The notes beneath the pieces were generated by a model that was given only the letters and a program-made list of their open reading frames with translations, was not told where the DNA came from and did no database searches. This document shows, one piece after another, positions 44,801-53,308 of a stretch of DNA of 64,000 nt. The position numbers were made by a program, and so were the translations under genes. The number at the start of each line of letters is the position of its first letter. Position 1 is the stretch's first letter. This DNA comes from Bdellovibrio bacteriovorus. Lineage in GTDB: Bacteria > Bdellovibrionota > Bdellovibrionia > Bdellovibrionales > Bdellovibrionaceae. The DNA lies in assembly GCF_001592745.1 (NCBI RefSeq), contig NZ_LUKD01000001.1, positions 180,489 to 244,488 on the forward strand. Reading direction: 5' to 3'.

Positions 44801-44907
44801 CTTACAATGGAGGCGTGGCCGTGGGTGCCAATGGCGGGATTTCATGGTCGATGGCGACTCCATGTAACGGAGTCTGGGTGCGCGCTGTATACGAATGTTC
44901 TAACTAA
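41851..44907 (+). CDS. MAT-type adhesive fibre protein with jelly-roll-like and Cys-rich tip
   Basis: 1018 residues with a signal peptide (cleavage LALA-S, ~25). Conserved head SLSYQGRILKSDGSPLEYN (~27-160). Then a shaft with two copies of VPTFTVDAQGRLTTASSVTI plus GGDLLGSYPNPTVAKL, and a third region ITPFGGVFAATACGADQSMYYESS. Residues ~680-830 form a beta-rich domain resembling a TNF/C1q jelly roll (AVRFANLKAGRYLVYAYGAF, FKMSLYRVE). The C-terminal ~100 residues are a Cys-rich tip ending WVRAVYECSN. This mosaic plan is that of Bdellovibrio MAT prey-recognition fibres. First gene of a two-fibre operon. Confidence 0.88.
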   Translation: MVTLRYVLFIVLPITVALFDSLALASPQSLSYQGRILKSDGSPLEYNNVSFLFEITSADGSCVLYREQKDGVNMQSSNGVFDVPIGTGTRLYPTAPVFELSEVFVNGKSHSCYGSGSWSASNTSERQLKVQFHDGNGWKVISPANIIRSVPFAYTSFSAQKIADKTVNDLLLKTAAPATTCLSGEVLSWNGAQFVCVTDAGGSGVISDIIAGTGISVSGTTTKTINLANTSVAAGSYGSATQVPTFTVDAQGRLTTASSVTITGVSPGGSAGGDLLGSYPNPTVAKLAGKNLAVTSPSGGQFLKYDGSEWENASLSSADLTDAGSLLKSSQMPATCAVNQTLTFVSPTGAWTCSNIGLNWSQITAGKPTTLIGYGITDKVINNAGTDAGTDITSLQSGLNSSKPAAGVAGRIYISTDTKEIYRDNGSTWIRVATESGTSTATLTGVTAGTGLSGGGTSGNVTLNLANTSVTAGSYGSSTQVPTFTVDAQGRLSSASQVTISGVAPGGTAGGDLSGSFPNPTVAKIQSTNVSATGPSIVGQTLRYQSSQWTPAFLNMADIRSTITPFGGVFAATACGADQSMYYESSSDTFKCQNITLAASQITSGQIASARLPASANYWQDGGSGKIVYSGGAISAAGLIESTSGGFKFPDGSTLTSANGISAAGSAFIGAARTVATANCSWGLDSTTFATLNTANANCALPTLEGSALVPSEGKIPAVRFANLKAGRYLVYAYGAFYSNTGSCFFRITDGTQTSEATNTHSATTDRTSLIVGEFNYTADQPTITYKIEIRRWTGSGSCNISNAVDYGAGQTFKMSLYRVEKPAEASDNLGNHVATNNLVLGNHYLSGDGSNSGIGITASGNVGVGTNAPVTTLDARGEVRIGNTGASCSGAIEGATRYNSTSKKLEFCDGSTWRPVTSTTRRTVCTYDNAAYSTQVNGQNLINWGAGHCDNGYPSSGCVGYLSKAVACGSDSDWAALGPNETPYNGGVAVGANGGISWSMATPCNGVWVRAVYECSN

Positions 44908-44921
44908 GAAAGGCAGAGCAC

Positions 44922-47285
44922 GTGGTTATGAAGACCTTTATGTACGTTTTTAGAATAGCGATGCTCTTCTTCATCATCACTTATTCTCTTGTGGCGAATG
45001 CTTCGCCGCAAAGCTTAAGCTATCAAGGCCGAATTCTAAAATCAGACGGCACACCATTAGAGTTCAACAACGTCAGTTTTCTTTTTGAGATCACGTCTGC
45101 TGATGGAAACTGTGTTTTGTATCGAGAACAAAAAGATGCCGTGAACATGCAAAACTCCAATGGCGTCTTTGACGTGCCTATCGGATTGGGCACACGTCTT
45201 TTTCCAACAGGCCCGGTGTTTTCTCTTTCTGATGTTTTTGTGAATGGCATCACGTACACCTGTGCCGGCAGCGGTTCTTGGATTGCCAGCAACTCGGCGG
45301 AAAGACTTTTGAAAGTTCAGTTCCATGACGGTTTAGGTTGGAAAGTGATTTCTCCGGCGAATATTATTCGCTCTGTGCCGTTTGCGTATACATCCTATAG
45401 TGCGCAAAAAATTGCAGATAAATCCTTGAATGATCTTGTGCTGAAATCCACCATCCCGGTTGCATCTTGTACTGCGGGGCAAGTCATTACTTGGGATGGA
45501 GGAATTTTTAAATGTGTGACCGATGCCGGAGGATCCGGCGTTGTTGCTGACGTCCTTGCAGGAACAGGAATTAACGTCACGGGAACAACCTCGAAGACCG
45601 TGGCTTTAGATAACACAGCCGTCACGCCGGGCTCTTATGGGTCTTCAAATCAAGTTGCGACTTTCACTGTTGATGCCCAAGGTCGATTGACCTCGGCTTC
45701 GAACGTCACCATTGCGGGGACAACGCCTGGTGGATCGGCCGGCGGTGATTTAAGTGGCAATTATCCAAATCCTTCCGTCGCTAAAATCCAAGGAACAACG
45801 GTGTCAAGCTCTTCACCCTCAGGAGTCGGTCAGGTATTACGTTATCAATCCAGTCAATGGACCCCCGCCTTTTTAAGTGTCGCGGACATTCGCTCAACGA
45901 TCACTCCCTTTGGTGGGTCTTTCGCCAGTGCTAGTTGCACTGCCGATCAGTCGATGTACTATGAATCTTCGACGGACACATTTAAGTGTCAGAACATTGG
46001 AATCTCTGCGACGCAGATTACGAGCGGTCAAATCGATGTGTCGCGACTGCCTTCCGCTGCCACTCTTTGGCAGGAAAATGGCGTCGGCACTGTCTACTAC
46101 AATGGAAACAAGGTCGGCATCGGTACGAACACTCCCCGAGTGTCTTTGGATATTGGAAGTAAAACGGATGCCTTGGCCGTGCCGGTCGGAACATCGGCGC
46201 AACAGCCTGCTTCTCCTACTGCAGGTTTCATTCGCTTCAACACGACCTTAGCAGCCCTGGAAGTTTTCGATGGCTCAGCATGGGTGGCATTAGACAACAG
46301 CAATAATTATGTCAGTCCGGCAGGACTTATCACGGCGTTTTCTAGTAACAGCTGTCCTACCGGGTGGCTAGAAGCCAACGGAGCTGCGATTTCACGTTCA
46401 ACCTATGCCGCCCTTTATACTGCTATCGGAACAACTTTTGGAAGTGGCGACGGAAGCACAACTTTTAATCTTCCAGATCTACGCGGAGAATTCATTCGCG
46501 GATTTGATAATGGAAAAGGGGTCGATGCAGGCCGCGTGTTGGGTTCAAAACAAAAAGGCTCTCTTCTTGTGGGTGACGATGGCAACGGTGTGAACTCGGT
46601 TTCATTCTCTGGCACTTTTGCCGTCACCACTCAATCCGATCCTATTATAGCTTCTGACTATCCGGGTGTGGCGGCTTCAACTGCGAACGCAGACTTCACT
46701 AACTTTTACACTAGCGCTGCAAATCCAGGCTATTTTGGCGCTGCAAGACCTCGCAATATCGCGCTCATCTATTGTGTGAGTACAGCGAACAGTTCGCAAA
46801 AAACAGTCGCCAGTGCGGGTACCGGAACAACAAATACCGTTCCCGTTTGGACAAGTTCTACAGCACTAGCCGACAGCCCCATCGTTGTTTCTGGAGGAAA
46901 TGTCGGTATCGGCACCCCAACACCTTCCGCGAATTTAGAAGTAAATGGATCGATTAAGTTCGGAGGACAGAAGATCGCGCGAGTCACGACTTGTAAACGC
47001 GCCGGAAGTGCTTCGGCATTTAACGCAAACTGCTTTTACTGGAAGTGGGCCGCGGGTGAGTGTGACAACGGTCTGCCCTCAGGTAATTGCACAGGATTTA
47101 TGGTGAAGGCTGCTCACGGCGGCGAAGACCAAGATTGGGAAGTATGGGTGCCCGGCGAGACGATGACTCCCGCGACCTGCGGCCCTAACACAACGACCGC
47201 CCCCAACGGTGGCATGACGTGGTGGTGCACGGGATGTGCAAACTCAGGACTGCGCGTATCGGCCACGTACATGTGCGATCAATAG
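44922..47285 (+). CDS. MAT-type adhesive fibre protein with phage tail collar domain and Cys-rich tip
   Basis: 787 residues; GTG start with AAGG eight bases before (ATG at 44928 is the alternative), only 14 bases after the upstream fibre gene. Signal peptide (VANA-S), conserved head and shaft modules as in its neighbour, then a phage tail collar domain (residues ~465-630: GLITAFSSNSCPTGWLEANG, TTFNLPDLRGEFIRGFD, PRNIALIYCV) and a Cys-rich tip (ECDNGLPSGNCTGFMVKAA ... CDQ) homologous to the neighbour's. The collar domain replaces the jelly-roll-like one next door, a clear module swap. Confidence 0.9.
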   Translation: MVMKTFMYVFRIAMLFFIITYSLVANASPQSLSYQGRILKSDGTPLEFNNVSFLFEITSADGNCVLYREQKDAVNMQNSNGVFDVPIGLGTRLFPTGPVFSLSDVFVNGITYTCAGSGSWIASNSAERLLKVQFHDGLGWKVISPANIIRSVPFAYTSYSAQKIADKSLNDLVLKSTIPVASCTAGQVITWDGGIFKCVTDAGGSGVVADVLAGTGINVTGTTSKTVALDNTAVTPGSYGSSNQVATFTVDAQGRLTSASNVTIAGTTPGGSAGGDLSGNYPNPSVAKIQGTTVSSSSPSGVGQVLRYQSSQWTPAFLSVADIRSTITPFGGSFASASCTADQSMYYESSTDTFKCQNIGISATQITSGQIDVSRLPSAATLWQENGVGTVYYNGNKVGIGTNTPRVSLDIGSKTDALAVPVGTSAQQPASPTAGFIRFNTTLAALEVFDGSAWVALDNSNNYVSPAGLITAFSSNSCPTGWLEANGAAISRSTYAALYTAIGTTFGSGDGSTTFNLPDLRGEFIRGFDNGKGVDAGRVLGSKQKGSLLVGDDGNGVNSVSFSGTFAVTTQSDPIIASDYPGVAASTANADFTNFYTSAANPGYFGAARPRNIALIYCVSTANSSQKTVASAGTGTTNTVPVWTSSTALADSPIVVSGGNVGIGTPTPSANLEVNGSIKFGGQKIARVTTCKRAGSASAFNANCFYWKWAAGECDNGLPSGNCTGFMVKAAHGGEDQDWEVWVPGETMTPATCGPNTTTAPNGGMTWWCTGCANSGLRVSATYMCDQ

Positions 47286-47383
47286 TTCTCTGAGAATTAA
47301 TTTTGACCGCAATTCTGACAAAGCACCAGCCCTTGGTCGGTTACGGACTCGACAGGGTTCGAGGGCTTTTCTATTCTAAAAAA

Positions 47384-48169
47384 ATGAATCTACTTAAAAC
47401 CAAAAAGCTCTTGGCGCTGGGACTTCTTTCTTGGAGTCTTCCCGCCTCTGCCTTGCACATCATGATCGATCCCGGTCATGGCGGTGTTGATACCGGCGCC
47501 GTGCATGGAGCCGCGAAAGAAGCGGATTTGGTTTTAAAAGTCGCTCAACGTCTAAAAACTATTTTAGAAAAGAACACCGACTTCAAGGTTAGCATCACGC
47601 GCACGACGGATCGCAATCTAGGACTTCCTTCACGCGTGAAAATGGCAGAAGATGCAAAAGCTGATTTGTTCGTCAGCCTTCACGCCAACGCCGCTTCCGA
47701 TCAGCGCGCAAAAGGTGTTGAATTCTTTTTTCAGAACAATCTTCCCCCTGATGAAGAAAGTTTATTTTTAGCCAGCCAGGAAAATCAGATGGTTCTGAAC
47801 AGCAAAGAACTTCACGATATTTCCGGAGGCGATGAGCTTTCGAAAAAGGGCGACGTCGCGGCGATCGTAGAAGACCTGCGCCGTCAAAACCGTATGGAGA
47901 GCAGCTTGCACTTATCCAAAACTCTGACGCAAGTTTGGAATGCGGATAGCACAGCGACTCATGCCACGATTAAACAAGCTCCCTTCTATGTCATTTCAAA
48001 AACGTCAATGCCGTCAGTGCTTATTGAAATTGGCTTTCTGACGAATCCTCGTGAAGCCAAAAGGCTTTTAACGACGGAATACCAGAGTGATCTTGCTCAA
48101 AAAATCTACAGCGCCCTGCTCTCTTACAAAGAAAAGATGGACAACCGCACAGCGAAGACATTAGATTAG
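47384..48169 (+). CDS. N-acetylmuramoyl-L-alanine amidase (Amidase_3, AmiC-like)
   Basis: 261 residues from ATG at 47384, which begins the signal peptide (PASA-L); an upstream start at 47303 is rejected. Zinc ligands H32 (DPGHGG), E46 and His in VSLHANA, catalytic Glu in VLIEIGFLTN. Cleaves the amide between muramic acid and the stem peptide in the periplasm. It has no cell-wall targeting domain. Starts before the rph-rdgB pair. Confidence 0.92.
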   Translation: MNLLKTKKLLALGLLSWSLPASALHIMIDPGHGGVDTGAVHGAAKEADLVLKVAQRLKTILEKNTDFKVSITRTTDRNLGLPSRVKMAEDAKADLFVSLHANAASDQRAKGVEFFFQNNLPPDEESLFLASQENQMVLNSKELHDISGGDELSKKGDVAAIVEDLRRQNRMESSLHLSKTLTQVWNADSTATHATIKQAPFYVISKTSMPSVLIEIGFLTNPREAKRLLTTEYQSDLAQKIYSALLSYKEKMDNRTAKTLD

Positions 48170-48194
48170 CCCCATTCCCACCTGGAGGTTATTC

Positions 48195-48926
48195 ATGCGC
48201 GCCGACGGCCGTCTTTTTGATCAATTAAGACAAGTAAAAATCACTCCTCACGTTTCTGAATATGCCGAAGGCTCTTGCATCGTTGAGTTTGGTAAAACCA
48301 AAGTTCTTTGCACAGCCACTTACGAATCCAAAGCGCCACAATGGTTGATGGGAACAGGTGCAGGCTGGGTGACGGCGGAATACGGCATGCTTCCTCGCTC
48401 GACTCACACACGCATCAAACGTGAAAAATCAATGACCGGTGGACGCACGCAAGAGATCTCACGCTTGATTGGTCGCTCTCTTCGCGCGGCCGTGGATTTA
48501 AAACTTCTTGGTGAAAAACAAATCATCGTCGACTGTGATGTTCTTAATGCTGACGGCGGAACTCGCACGGCTTCTGTGACGGGCGGCTTTGTTGCCTTGG
48601 CATTAGCATGTAAAAAACTTGTTGATGTCAGCGAAATCAAAGCCTTCCCTTTGATCAACTATGTTTCTGCGATCAGCGTCGGTCTTCATAATAACAATGT
48701 TCTTTTAGATCTAAACTACGACGAAGATTCTGCTATCGGAACAGACATGAACTTCGTGATGACCGATAAAGGTCATTTCGTGGAAGTACAAGGCACTGCC
48801 GAACACACGCCGTTTTCTCGTGAACAACTTTTCACAATGATGGATGTCGCAGAAAAAGGCTGCCGTGAACTTTTCATTCACCAGGCTTCTGTCGTAAATG
48901 AAATCTATCGTTTGGCGGGAAGATAA
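48195..48926 (+). CDS. rph: Ribonuclease PH
   Basis: 243 residues; ATG after CTGGAGGTTATTC. Family motifs: EGSCIVEFGKTKVLCTAT, RTQEISRLIGRSLRAAVD, DCDVLNADGGTRTASVTGG and VEVQGTAEHTPF. Phosphorolytic 3' trimming of tRNA precursors. One base separates it from rdgB. Confidence 0.96.
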   Translation: MRADGRLFDQLRQVKITPHVSEYAEGSCIVEFGKTKVLCTATYESKAPQWLMGTGAGWVTAEYGMLPRSTHTRIKREKSMTGGRTQEISRLIGRSLRAAVDLKLLGEKQIIVDCDVLNADGGTRTASVTGGFVALALACKKLVDVSEIKAFPLINYVSAISVGLHNNNVLLDLNYDEDSAIGTDMNFVMTDKGHFVEVQGTAEHTPFSREQLFTMMDVAEKGCRELFIHQASVVNEIYRLAGR

Positions 48927-48927
48927 G

Positions 48928-49521
48928 ATGGAACTTTGGATTGCCACTGGGAACAAAGGCAAGCTGACTGAATACAAGCAGCTTTTGCGCGAAATCGCGG
49001 AACTAAAAATTTTCTCTCAAAGCGATATTCCGTCTTTCACTCCCCGTCCTGAGGATGGAAAAACTTTCGAAGACAATGCTCGTATCAAAGCCAAAACTTT
49101 GCGCGCGGTGAAAAACAATGTGTGGGTTTTAGGTGAAGATTCCGGCCTCGTGGTTGAAGGCCTGAATGGTCTTCCTGGAATTCACTCGGCAAGATACGCT
49201 GGCCCTAAGGCTTCGGACAGTGAAAACGTGGCGAAGCTTTTAAAGATGATCACATTAAAACCAATGCCGAACAAGAACGCGAAGTTTGTGTGTTCAACGG
49301 TGGTTTACACTCCGACTGGAGAAGAATGGGTTTTCACGGGCGAGATGAAGGGCACGATTGCTCCAAAACCAGCCGGCCTTCATGGCTTTGGCTATGATCC
49401 TGTGTTCATCCCTGAAGGACAAACTCAGACTTTGGCGGAATTGGGAGCTGGTTATAAGAGCCAACACTCTCACCGTTCTCAAGCTGTGAAAGCGTTCTTA
49501 GAGCGCCTTCAAAAAATGTAG
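48928..49521 (+). CDS. rdgB: Non-canonical purine NTP pyrophosphatase (RdgB/HAM1)
   Basis: 197 residues from ATG at 48928 (an upstream frame opens at 48898 inside rph). Motifs: IATGNKGKLTEY, FEDNARIKAKTLRAV, GEDSGLVVEGLNGLPGIHSARYAG and GFGYDPVFIP. Hydrolyses ITP, dITP and XTP to keep deaminated purines out of nucleic acids. Coupled to rph, an arrangement known in other bacteria. Confidence 0.95.
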   Translation: MELWIATGNKGKLTEYKQLLREIAELKIFSQSDIPSFTPRPEDGKTFEDNARIKAKTLRAVKNNVWVLGEDSGLVVEGLNGLPGIHSARYAGPKASDSENVAKLLKMITLKPMPNKNAKFVCSTVVYTPTGEEWVFTGEMKGTIAPKPAGLHGFGYDPVFIPEGQTQTLAELGAGYKSQHSHRSQAVKAFLERLQKM

Positions 49522-49827
49522 TTCTATGCGCCCTTGGCTCCTTCAAAGGTTTACTTCCACGGTGGAAGTAAACCCCTCCTCGTGACGGTTGCCGGGCTGT
49601 TTCCCTCTTGAAGTGGGACCCCTTTAACTTCAATTTTTACCTTAGAGCCCTCCCCACTTCGTAATTTTTTCCATCTTGCCCTCGTTAAAAGTTAATGCCG
49701 TTTTTATCAGCATTACTAAACGCGTTTTCAGAGGGAAAATCCTTTTACCTTCTGCGAAAAAGTGGACAAGCCCCCTCCCCTTTGTTACCGTTCTGAAAAC
49801 CATTTAACACTCAGGAGACTACGAGTG
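49522..49827. other. Intergenic region between rdgB and prs
   Basis: Contains the inverted repeat GGTTTACTTCCAC-g-GTGGAAGTAAACC (49548-49574), perfect 13-bp arms with one base between, and no T-run. The prs leader follows. No gene seen. Confidence 0.6.
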
Positions 49828-50772
49828 ATGAAGGGCCTAAAAATCTTTACCGCCAATGCCAATCCGACCCTGGCTAAAAAGGTGGCCGAAGCTGCTGGAG
49901 TAGAGCTCGGTTACTGTGAAGTCAGCACCTTTGCCGATGGGGAAATCCAAGTCGAAATTCACGAAAGCGTACGGGGACAACATGTATTCGTTGTTCAAAG
50001 TACCTGCCCTCCCGTGAATCAGAATTACATGGAGCTTTTTGTGATGCTCGATGCTTTACGCCGAGCCTCCGCTGCCTCCATCACAGCCGTCATCCCGTAT
50101 TACGGGTATGCCCGCCAAGATCGTAAGGTCGCTCCGCGCGCACCGATTTCGGCAAAACTTATGGCCGACTTGATCACGACGGCGGGTGCCGACCGTGTGG
50201 TTTCCGTGGATTTGCATGCCGCTCAGATTCAAGGCTTCTTTAACGTTCCTGTGGACCACTTATTCGCAATTCCGACTTTGGCTCGCGCTTGGCGTGAGGC
50301 CTATGGCCAAGGCACTGAGTTTGTCGCAGTGAGTCCAGACGCTGGTGGGGTTGAAAGAACCCGCGCCTTTGCTAAACGCATCGAGTCCTCAATGGCGATC
50401 ATCGATAAGCGACGTTCTGGCCCAAATGAGGCCAAAGCCCTGCACCTGATCGGGGATGTTACGGGTAAAACCGCTGTTATCGTTGACGATATGATTGATA
50501 CGGCTGGAACTCTTACACAAGCAGTTGACAGCCTTCTGAAAAATGGGGCAAAACGTGTGTTCGCCGTTGCTACACATCCCGTTTTATCGGGTCCTGCGAT
50601 CAATCGTTTGAAAGAAAGCCCTATCGAAAAAGTATGGGTCACTGACACGATCCCGCTATCTGAAGCGGCGAAAAACTGTGGAAAAATTGAAGTGGTTTCT
50701 GTGTCGCCGGTTTTGGCTGAAGCGATTAAGAGAATTCACGGAAACGATTCTGTCAGTTCTTTGTTTGACTAA
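49828..50772 (+). CDS. prs: Ribose-phosphate pyrophosphokinase (PRPP synthase)
   Basis: 314 residues from ATG at 49828 (CAGGAGACTACGAG before it; the frame from 49762 is not needed). Motifs: NPTLAKKVAEAAG, GEIQVEIHESVRGQ, PYYGYARQDRK, DLHAAQIQGFF and the PRPP loop VDDMIDTAGTL. Makes phosphoribosyl pyrophosphate from ribose 5-phosphate and ATP. First of the prs-rplY-pth-ychF order common in bacteria. Confidence 0.97.
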   Translation: MKGLKIFTANANPTLAKKVAEAAGVELGYCEVSTFADGEIQVEIHESVRGQHVFVVQSTCPPVNQNYMELFVMLDALRRASAASITAVIPYYGYARQDRKVAPRAPISAKLMADLITTAGADRVVSVDLHAAQIQGFFNVPVDHLFAIPTLARAWREAYGQGTEFVAVSPDAGGVERTRAFAKRIESSMAIIDKRRSGPNEAKALHLIGDVTGKTAVIVDDMIDTAGTLTQAVDSLLKNGAKRVFAVATHPVLSGPAINRLKESPIEKVWVTDTIPLSEAAKNCGKIEVVSVSPVLAEAIKRIHGNDSVSSLFD

Positions 50773-50839
50773 ATTTAAACCGCTCTCTGCCAAGGGAGCT
50801 TATTATTAACATCCTCTATTGGACTAGAAGGAAGATAAA

Positions 50840-51487
50840 ATGAAAAACAGAATCGAACTATCTGTTGGAACTCGCGAAACTGGTAAACACAACAGCCGCG
50901 CACTTCGCAACTCTCGTAACGTACCTGCAGTTATCTACGGAGCTGTAGAGCCTATCAACGTATCCGTTGGTGAAAAAGAAATCGTGAAATACAACACTCG
51001 TGCTTACGAGAATGCTCTTTTCACTTTGAAATCTGAAGACAAAAAAGCAAACGGTATCGTTGTGCTTGTTAAATCAGTAGACGTTCACCCACTTTCTCGC
51101 CGTCCTCAACACGTAGACTTCTTCGCTTTGGATCTTAAGAAAGCGGTTCGCGTTAACGTTGAAGTTCGTCTTGAAGGCAGACCTTTGGGTCTTTCTGAAG
51201 GCGGTTTGTTGAACGTTGTTCTTCGTTCTGTTGAGGTTGAAGTATTGCCTACAGACATCCCAGAGTTCATCACTGCTGACATCTCTAACTTGGGCGTAGG
51301 TGACGCTCTTCACGTTTCTGACTTGCAAGTTTCTGGTTCTGTTAAAGTTATCACTGGTGCAGAACAAACTATCGCGGTTGTTAACGCTCAAGAAGAAGAA
51401 GTTGCTGCGACTCCAGCTGCTGCTCCTGCGGCTGCTCCTGCTGCTGCGGCACCAGCTGCTGCAAAAGCTCCTGCTGCGAAAAAATAA
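50840..51487 (+). CDS. rplY: Ribosomal protein L25 (CTC form)
   Basis: 215 residues; ATG after GAAGGAAGATAAA. L25 domain (ETGKHNSRALRNSRNVPAVIYG), then the TL5/CTC beta domain (EGRPLGLSEGGLLNVVLRSVEVEVLPTDIPEF, quoted in parts). The last ~30 residues are an unusual Ala/Pro/Lys tail (AAPAAAKAPAAKK). Binds 5S rRNA. Codon use is strongly biased, as for a highly expressed gene. Ends in a strong terminator. Confidence 0.96.
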   Translation: MKNRIELSVGTRETGKHNSRALRNSRNVPAVIYGAVEPINVSVGEKEIVKYNTRAYENALFTLKSEDKKANGIVVLVKSVDVHPLSRRPQHVDFFALDLKKAVRVNVEVRLEGRPLGLSEGGLLNVVLRSVEVEVLPTDIPEFITADISNLGVGDALHVSDLQVSGSVKVITGAEQTIAVVNAQEEEVAATPAAAPAAAPAAAAPAAAKAPAAKK

Positions 51488-51514
51488 TTCGCTTCGGGTC
51501 AAGTATGCATTTTC

Positions 51515-51544
51515 AAAGGCAGCTCTCATCGAGCTGCCTTTTTT
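51515..51544 (+). terminator. Terminator after rplY
   Basis: AAAGGCAGCTC-TCATC-GAGCTGCCTTT, 11-bp stem, then TTTT. Located just before pth, so pth may depend on read-through or its own promoter. Confidence 0.92.
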
Positions 51545-51559
51545 ATTTGAGGAAGAACT

Positions 51560-52123
51560 ATGTGGTTGATTGTTGGTCTTGGTAACCCTGGCGGAGAATA
51601 CAAACTCACTCGTCATAACATCGGCTTTATGGCCGTTGATTATTTCCTGCAAGGCCTGGGCAATCCTCCGATTAAGAATCAATTCAAGGCCGAAGTAGCG
51701 CAAGTGAAGTGGAAAGAACATCAGCTTCTTTTCTGCAAACCTCAAACTTATATGAATCTTTCTGGTGAGTCGGTTCAGCCTTTGATGGGCTTTTATAAAA
51801 TTCCGCTGGATCACCTGATCGTGATTCACGATGAAATCGACATTCCTTTCAACGCCATTCGCATTCATAAAAATCGCGGGCATGGCGGTCACAACGGAAT
51901 TAAAAGTGTCTCAGGTTTATTGGGATCTGCCGATTACGTTCGTCTGAAAATGGGCGTGGGACGCCCGGAAAACCCGCACATCCCGGTCCCTGACCATGTG
52001 CTAGGGAAGTTCTCAAAAGACGAATTCGACAAACTTCCTGATTTCCTGAATCGCGGTATAGACGCGATTGAGAGCATTATCCTTGAGGGAGTTCAAAAAG
52101 CTTCGACAAAATTCAACGGTTAA
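51560..52123 (+). CDS. pth: Peptidyl-tRNA hydrolase
   Basis: 187 residues. Motifs: LIVGLGNPGGEYKLTRHNIGF (catalytic His and Asn), CKPQTYMNLSGESV, VIHDEIDIPF and HKNRGHGGHNGIKS. Releases tRNA from dropped peptidyl-tRNA. ATG after TTTGAGGAAGAACT. Confidence 0.97.
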   Translation: MWLIVGLGNPGGEYKLTRHNIGFMAVDYFLQGLGNPPIKNQFKAEVAQVKWKEHQLLFCKPQTYMNLSGESVQPLMGFYKIPLDHLIVIHDEIDIPFNAIRIHKNRGHGGHNGIKSVSGLLGSADYVRLKMGVGRPENPHIPVPDHVLGKFSKDEFDKLPDFLNRGIDAIESIILEGVQKASTKFNG

Positions 52124-52166
52124 GCTAGAGTCAGTTGATTTTTGACTCTCGAAAAATGAGGTTTTC

Positions 52167-53267
52167 ATGGCTTTACAGGTTGGTATCGTTGGTTTGCCCA
52201 ACGTGGGTAAAAGTACGCTTTTCAATGCGTTGACTTCAGCAAAAGCAGAAGCAGCAAACTACCCTTTCTGTACGATCGATCCAAACGTGGGTGTGGTGAC
52301 AGTTCCAGATCCTCGCATGGATAAAATCACTAGCTTCATCAAACCTCAAAAAGTGATCCCAACAACGATGGAATTCGTGGATATCGCGGGTATCGTTAAG
52401 GGAGCTTCGCAAGGTGAAGGTTTAGGTAACCAGTTCCTTTCACACATCCGCCAAACTGATGCGATTGTTCACGTGGTTCGTTGTTTTGACGATCCAAATA
52501 TCGTGCACGTGGCAGGATCCGTAGATCCACTTCGTGACATCGAAATCATCAACACCGAGCTTTTGCTTGCTGACTTGGACTCTGTTGAAAAACGTCTTCA
52601 ACGTACTGAAAAACAAGCGAAGAACTCGACAGATAAAAAGCTTATCAAAGAAGTGGAAGTTGCTAAACGCGTGAAAGAGGCTTTGGGTAAAGGCCTTCCG
52701 GCTCGTTCAGTGACTGTTGACGAATTGGAAGCTCCGATTCTTCGTGAGATGCATTTGCTAACAGCAAAACCTGTTCTTTATGCGATGAATGTATCTGACA
52801 CAGATTTCGCAGCTGGCGGCAATGACTGGACAAAATCCGTGATTGCGCGCGCGTCTGAAGAAAACAATAAAACAATTCTTATCTGTTCTGCGATGGAAGC
52901 AGAAATTGCGCTTCTTCCACCGGAAGAGCGTAAAGACTTCCTTGAAGCTATGAACGCGGAAGAGCCAGGTTTGAACCGCTTGATCCGTGAAGCTTATGCT
53001 TTATTGGGTCTGCAAACTTACTTCACTGCGGGTGAAAAAGAAGTGCGTGCTTGGACGATCCGCGCGGGAACGAAAGCTCCTCAAGCAGCGGGTGTGATCC
53101 ATACGGATTTCGAAAAAGGCTTCATCCGTGCTGAAACTTATCACTGTGAAGACTTGTTCTCTTACAAATCAGAACAAGCTGTTAAAGAGGCTGGTAAATA
53201 CCGCCTTGAAGGTAAAGAGTACGTCGTGAAAGACGGCGACATCTTATTCTTCCGCTTCAACGTTTAA
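52167..53267 (+). CDS. ychF: YchF-type ribosome-binding ATPase
   Basis: 366 residues. The P-loop [14 protein letters not shown] lies near the N-terminus, then [34 protein letters not shown] and NVSD in the nucleotide-specificity position, followed by the TGS domain ([18 protein letters not shown]). Obg-related, prefers ATP, binds ribosomes. Standard length. Confidence 0.97.
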   Translation: MALQVGIVGLPNVGKSTLFNALTSAKAEAANYPFCTIDPNVGVVTVPDPRMDKITSFIKPQKVIPTTMEFVDIAGIVKGASQGEGLGNQFLSHIRQTDAIVHVVRCFDDPNIVHVAGSVDPLRDIEIINTELLLADLDSVEKRLQRTEKQAKNSTDKKLIKEVEVAKRVKEALGKGLPARSVTVDELEAPILREMHLLTAKPVLYAMNVSDTDFAAGGNDWTKSVIARASEENNKTILICSAMEAEIALLPPEERKDFLEAMNAEEPGLNRLIREAYALLGLQTYFTAGEKEVRAWTIRAGTKAPQAAGVIHTDFEKGFIRAETYHCEDLFSYKSEQAVKEAGKYRLEGKEYVVKDGDILFFRFNV

Positions 53268-53280
53268 CATCTTTTAGGAG

Positions 53281-53303
53281 AGGGGCCCACAAGGCCCCTT
53301 TTT
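53281..53303 (+). terminator. Terminator after ychF
   Basis: AGGGGCC-CACAA-GGCCCCT followed by TTTTT. Ends only five bases before the ATG of the amidase gene, so no ordinary Shine-Dalgarno fits between them. Confidence 0.85.
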
Positions 53304-53308
53304 AGTTT

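Noticed and set aside
49548-49574. Inverted repeat as rdgB terminator
   Set aside because: Perfect arms but only one base between and no T-run; role left open.
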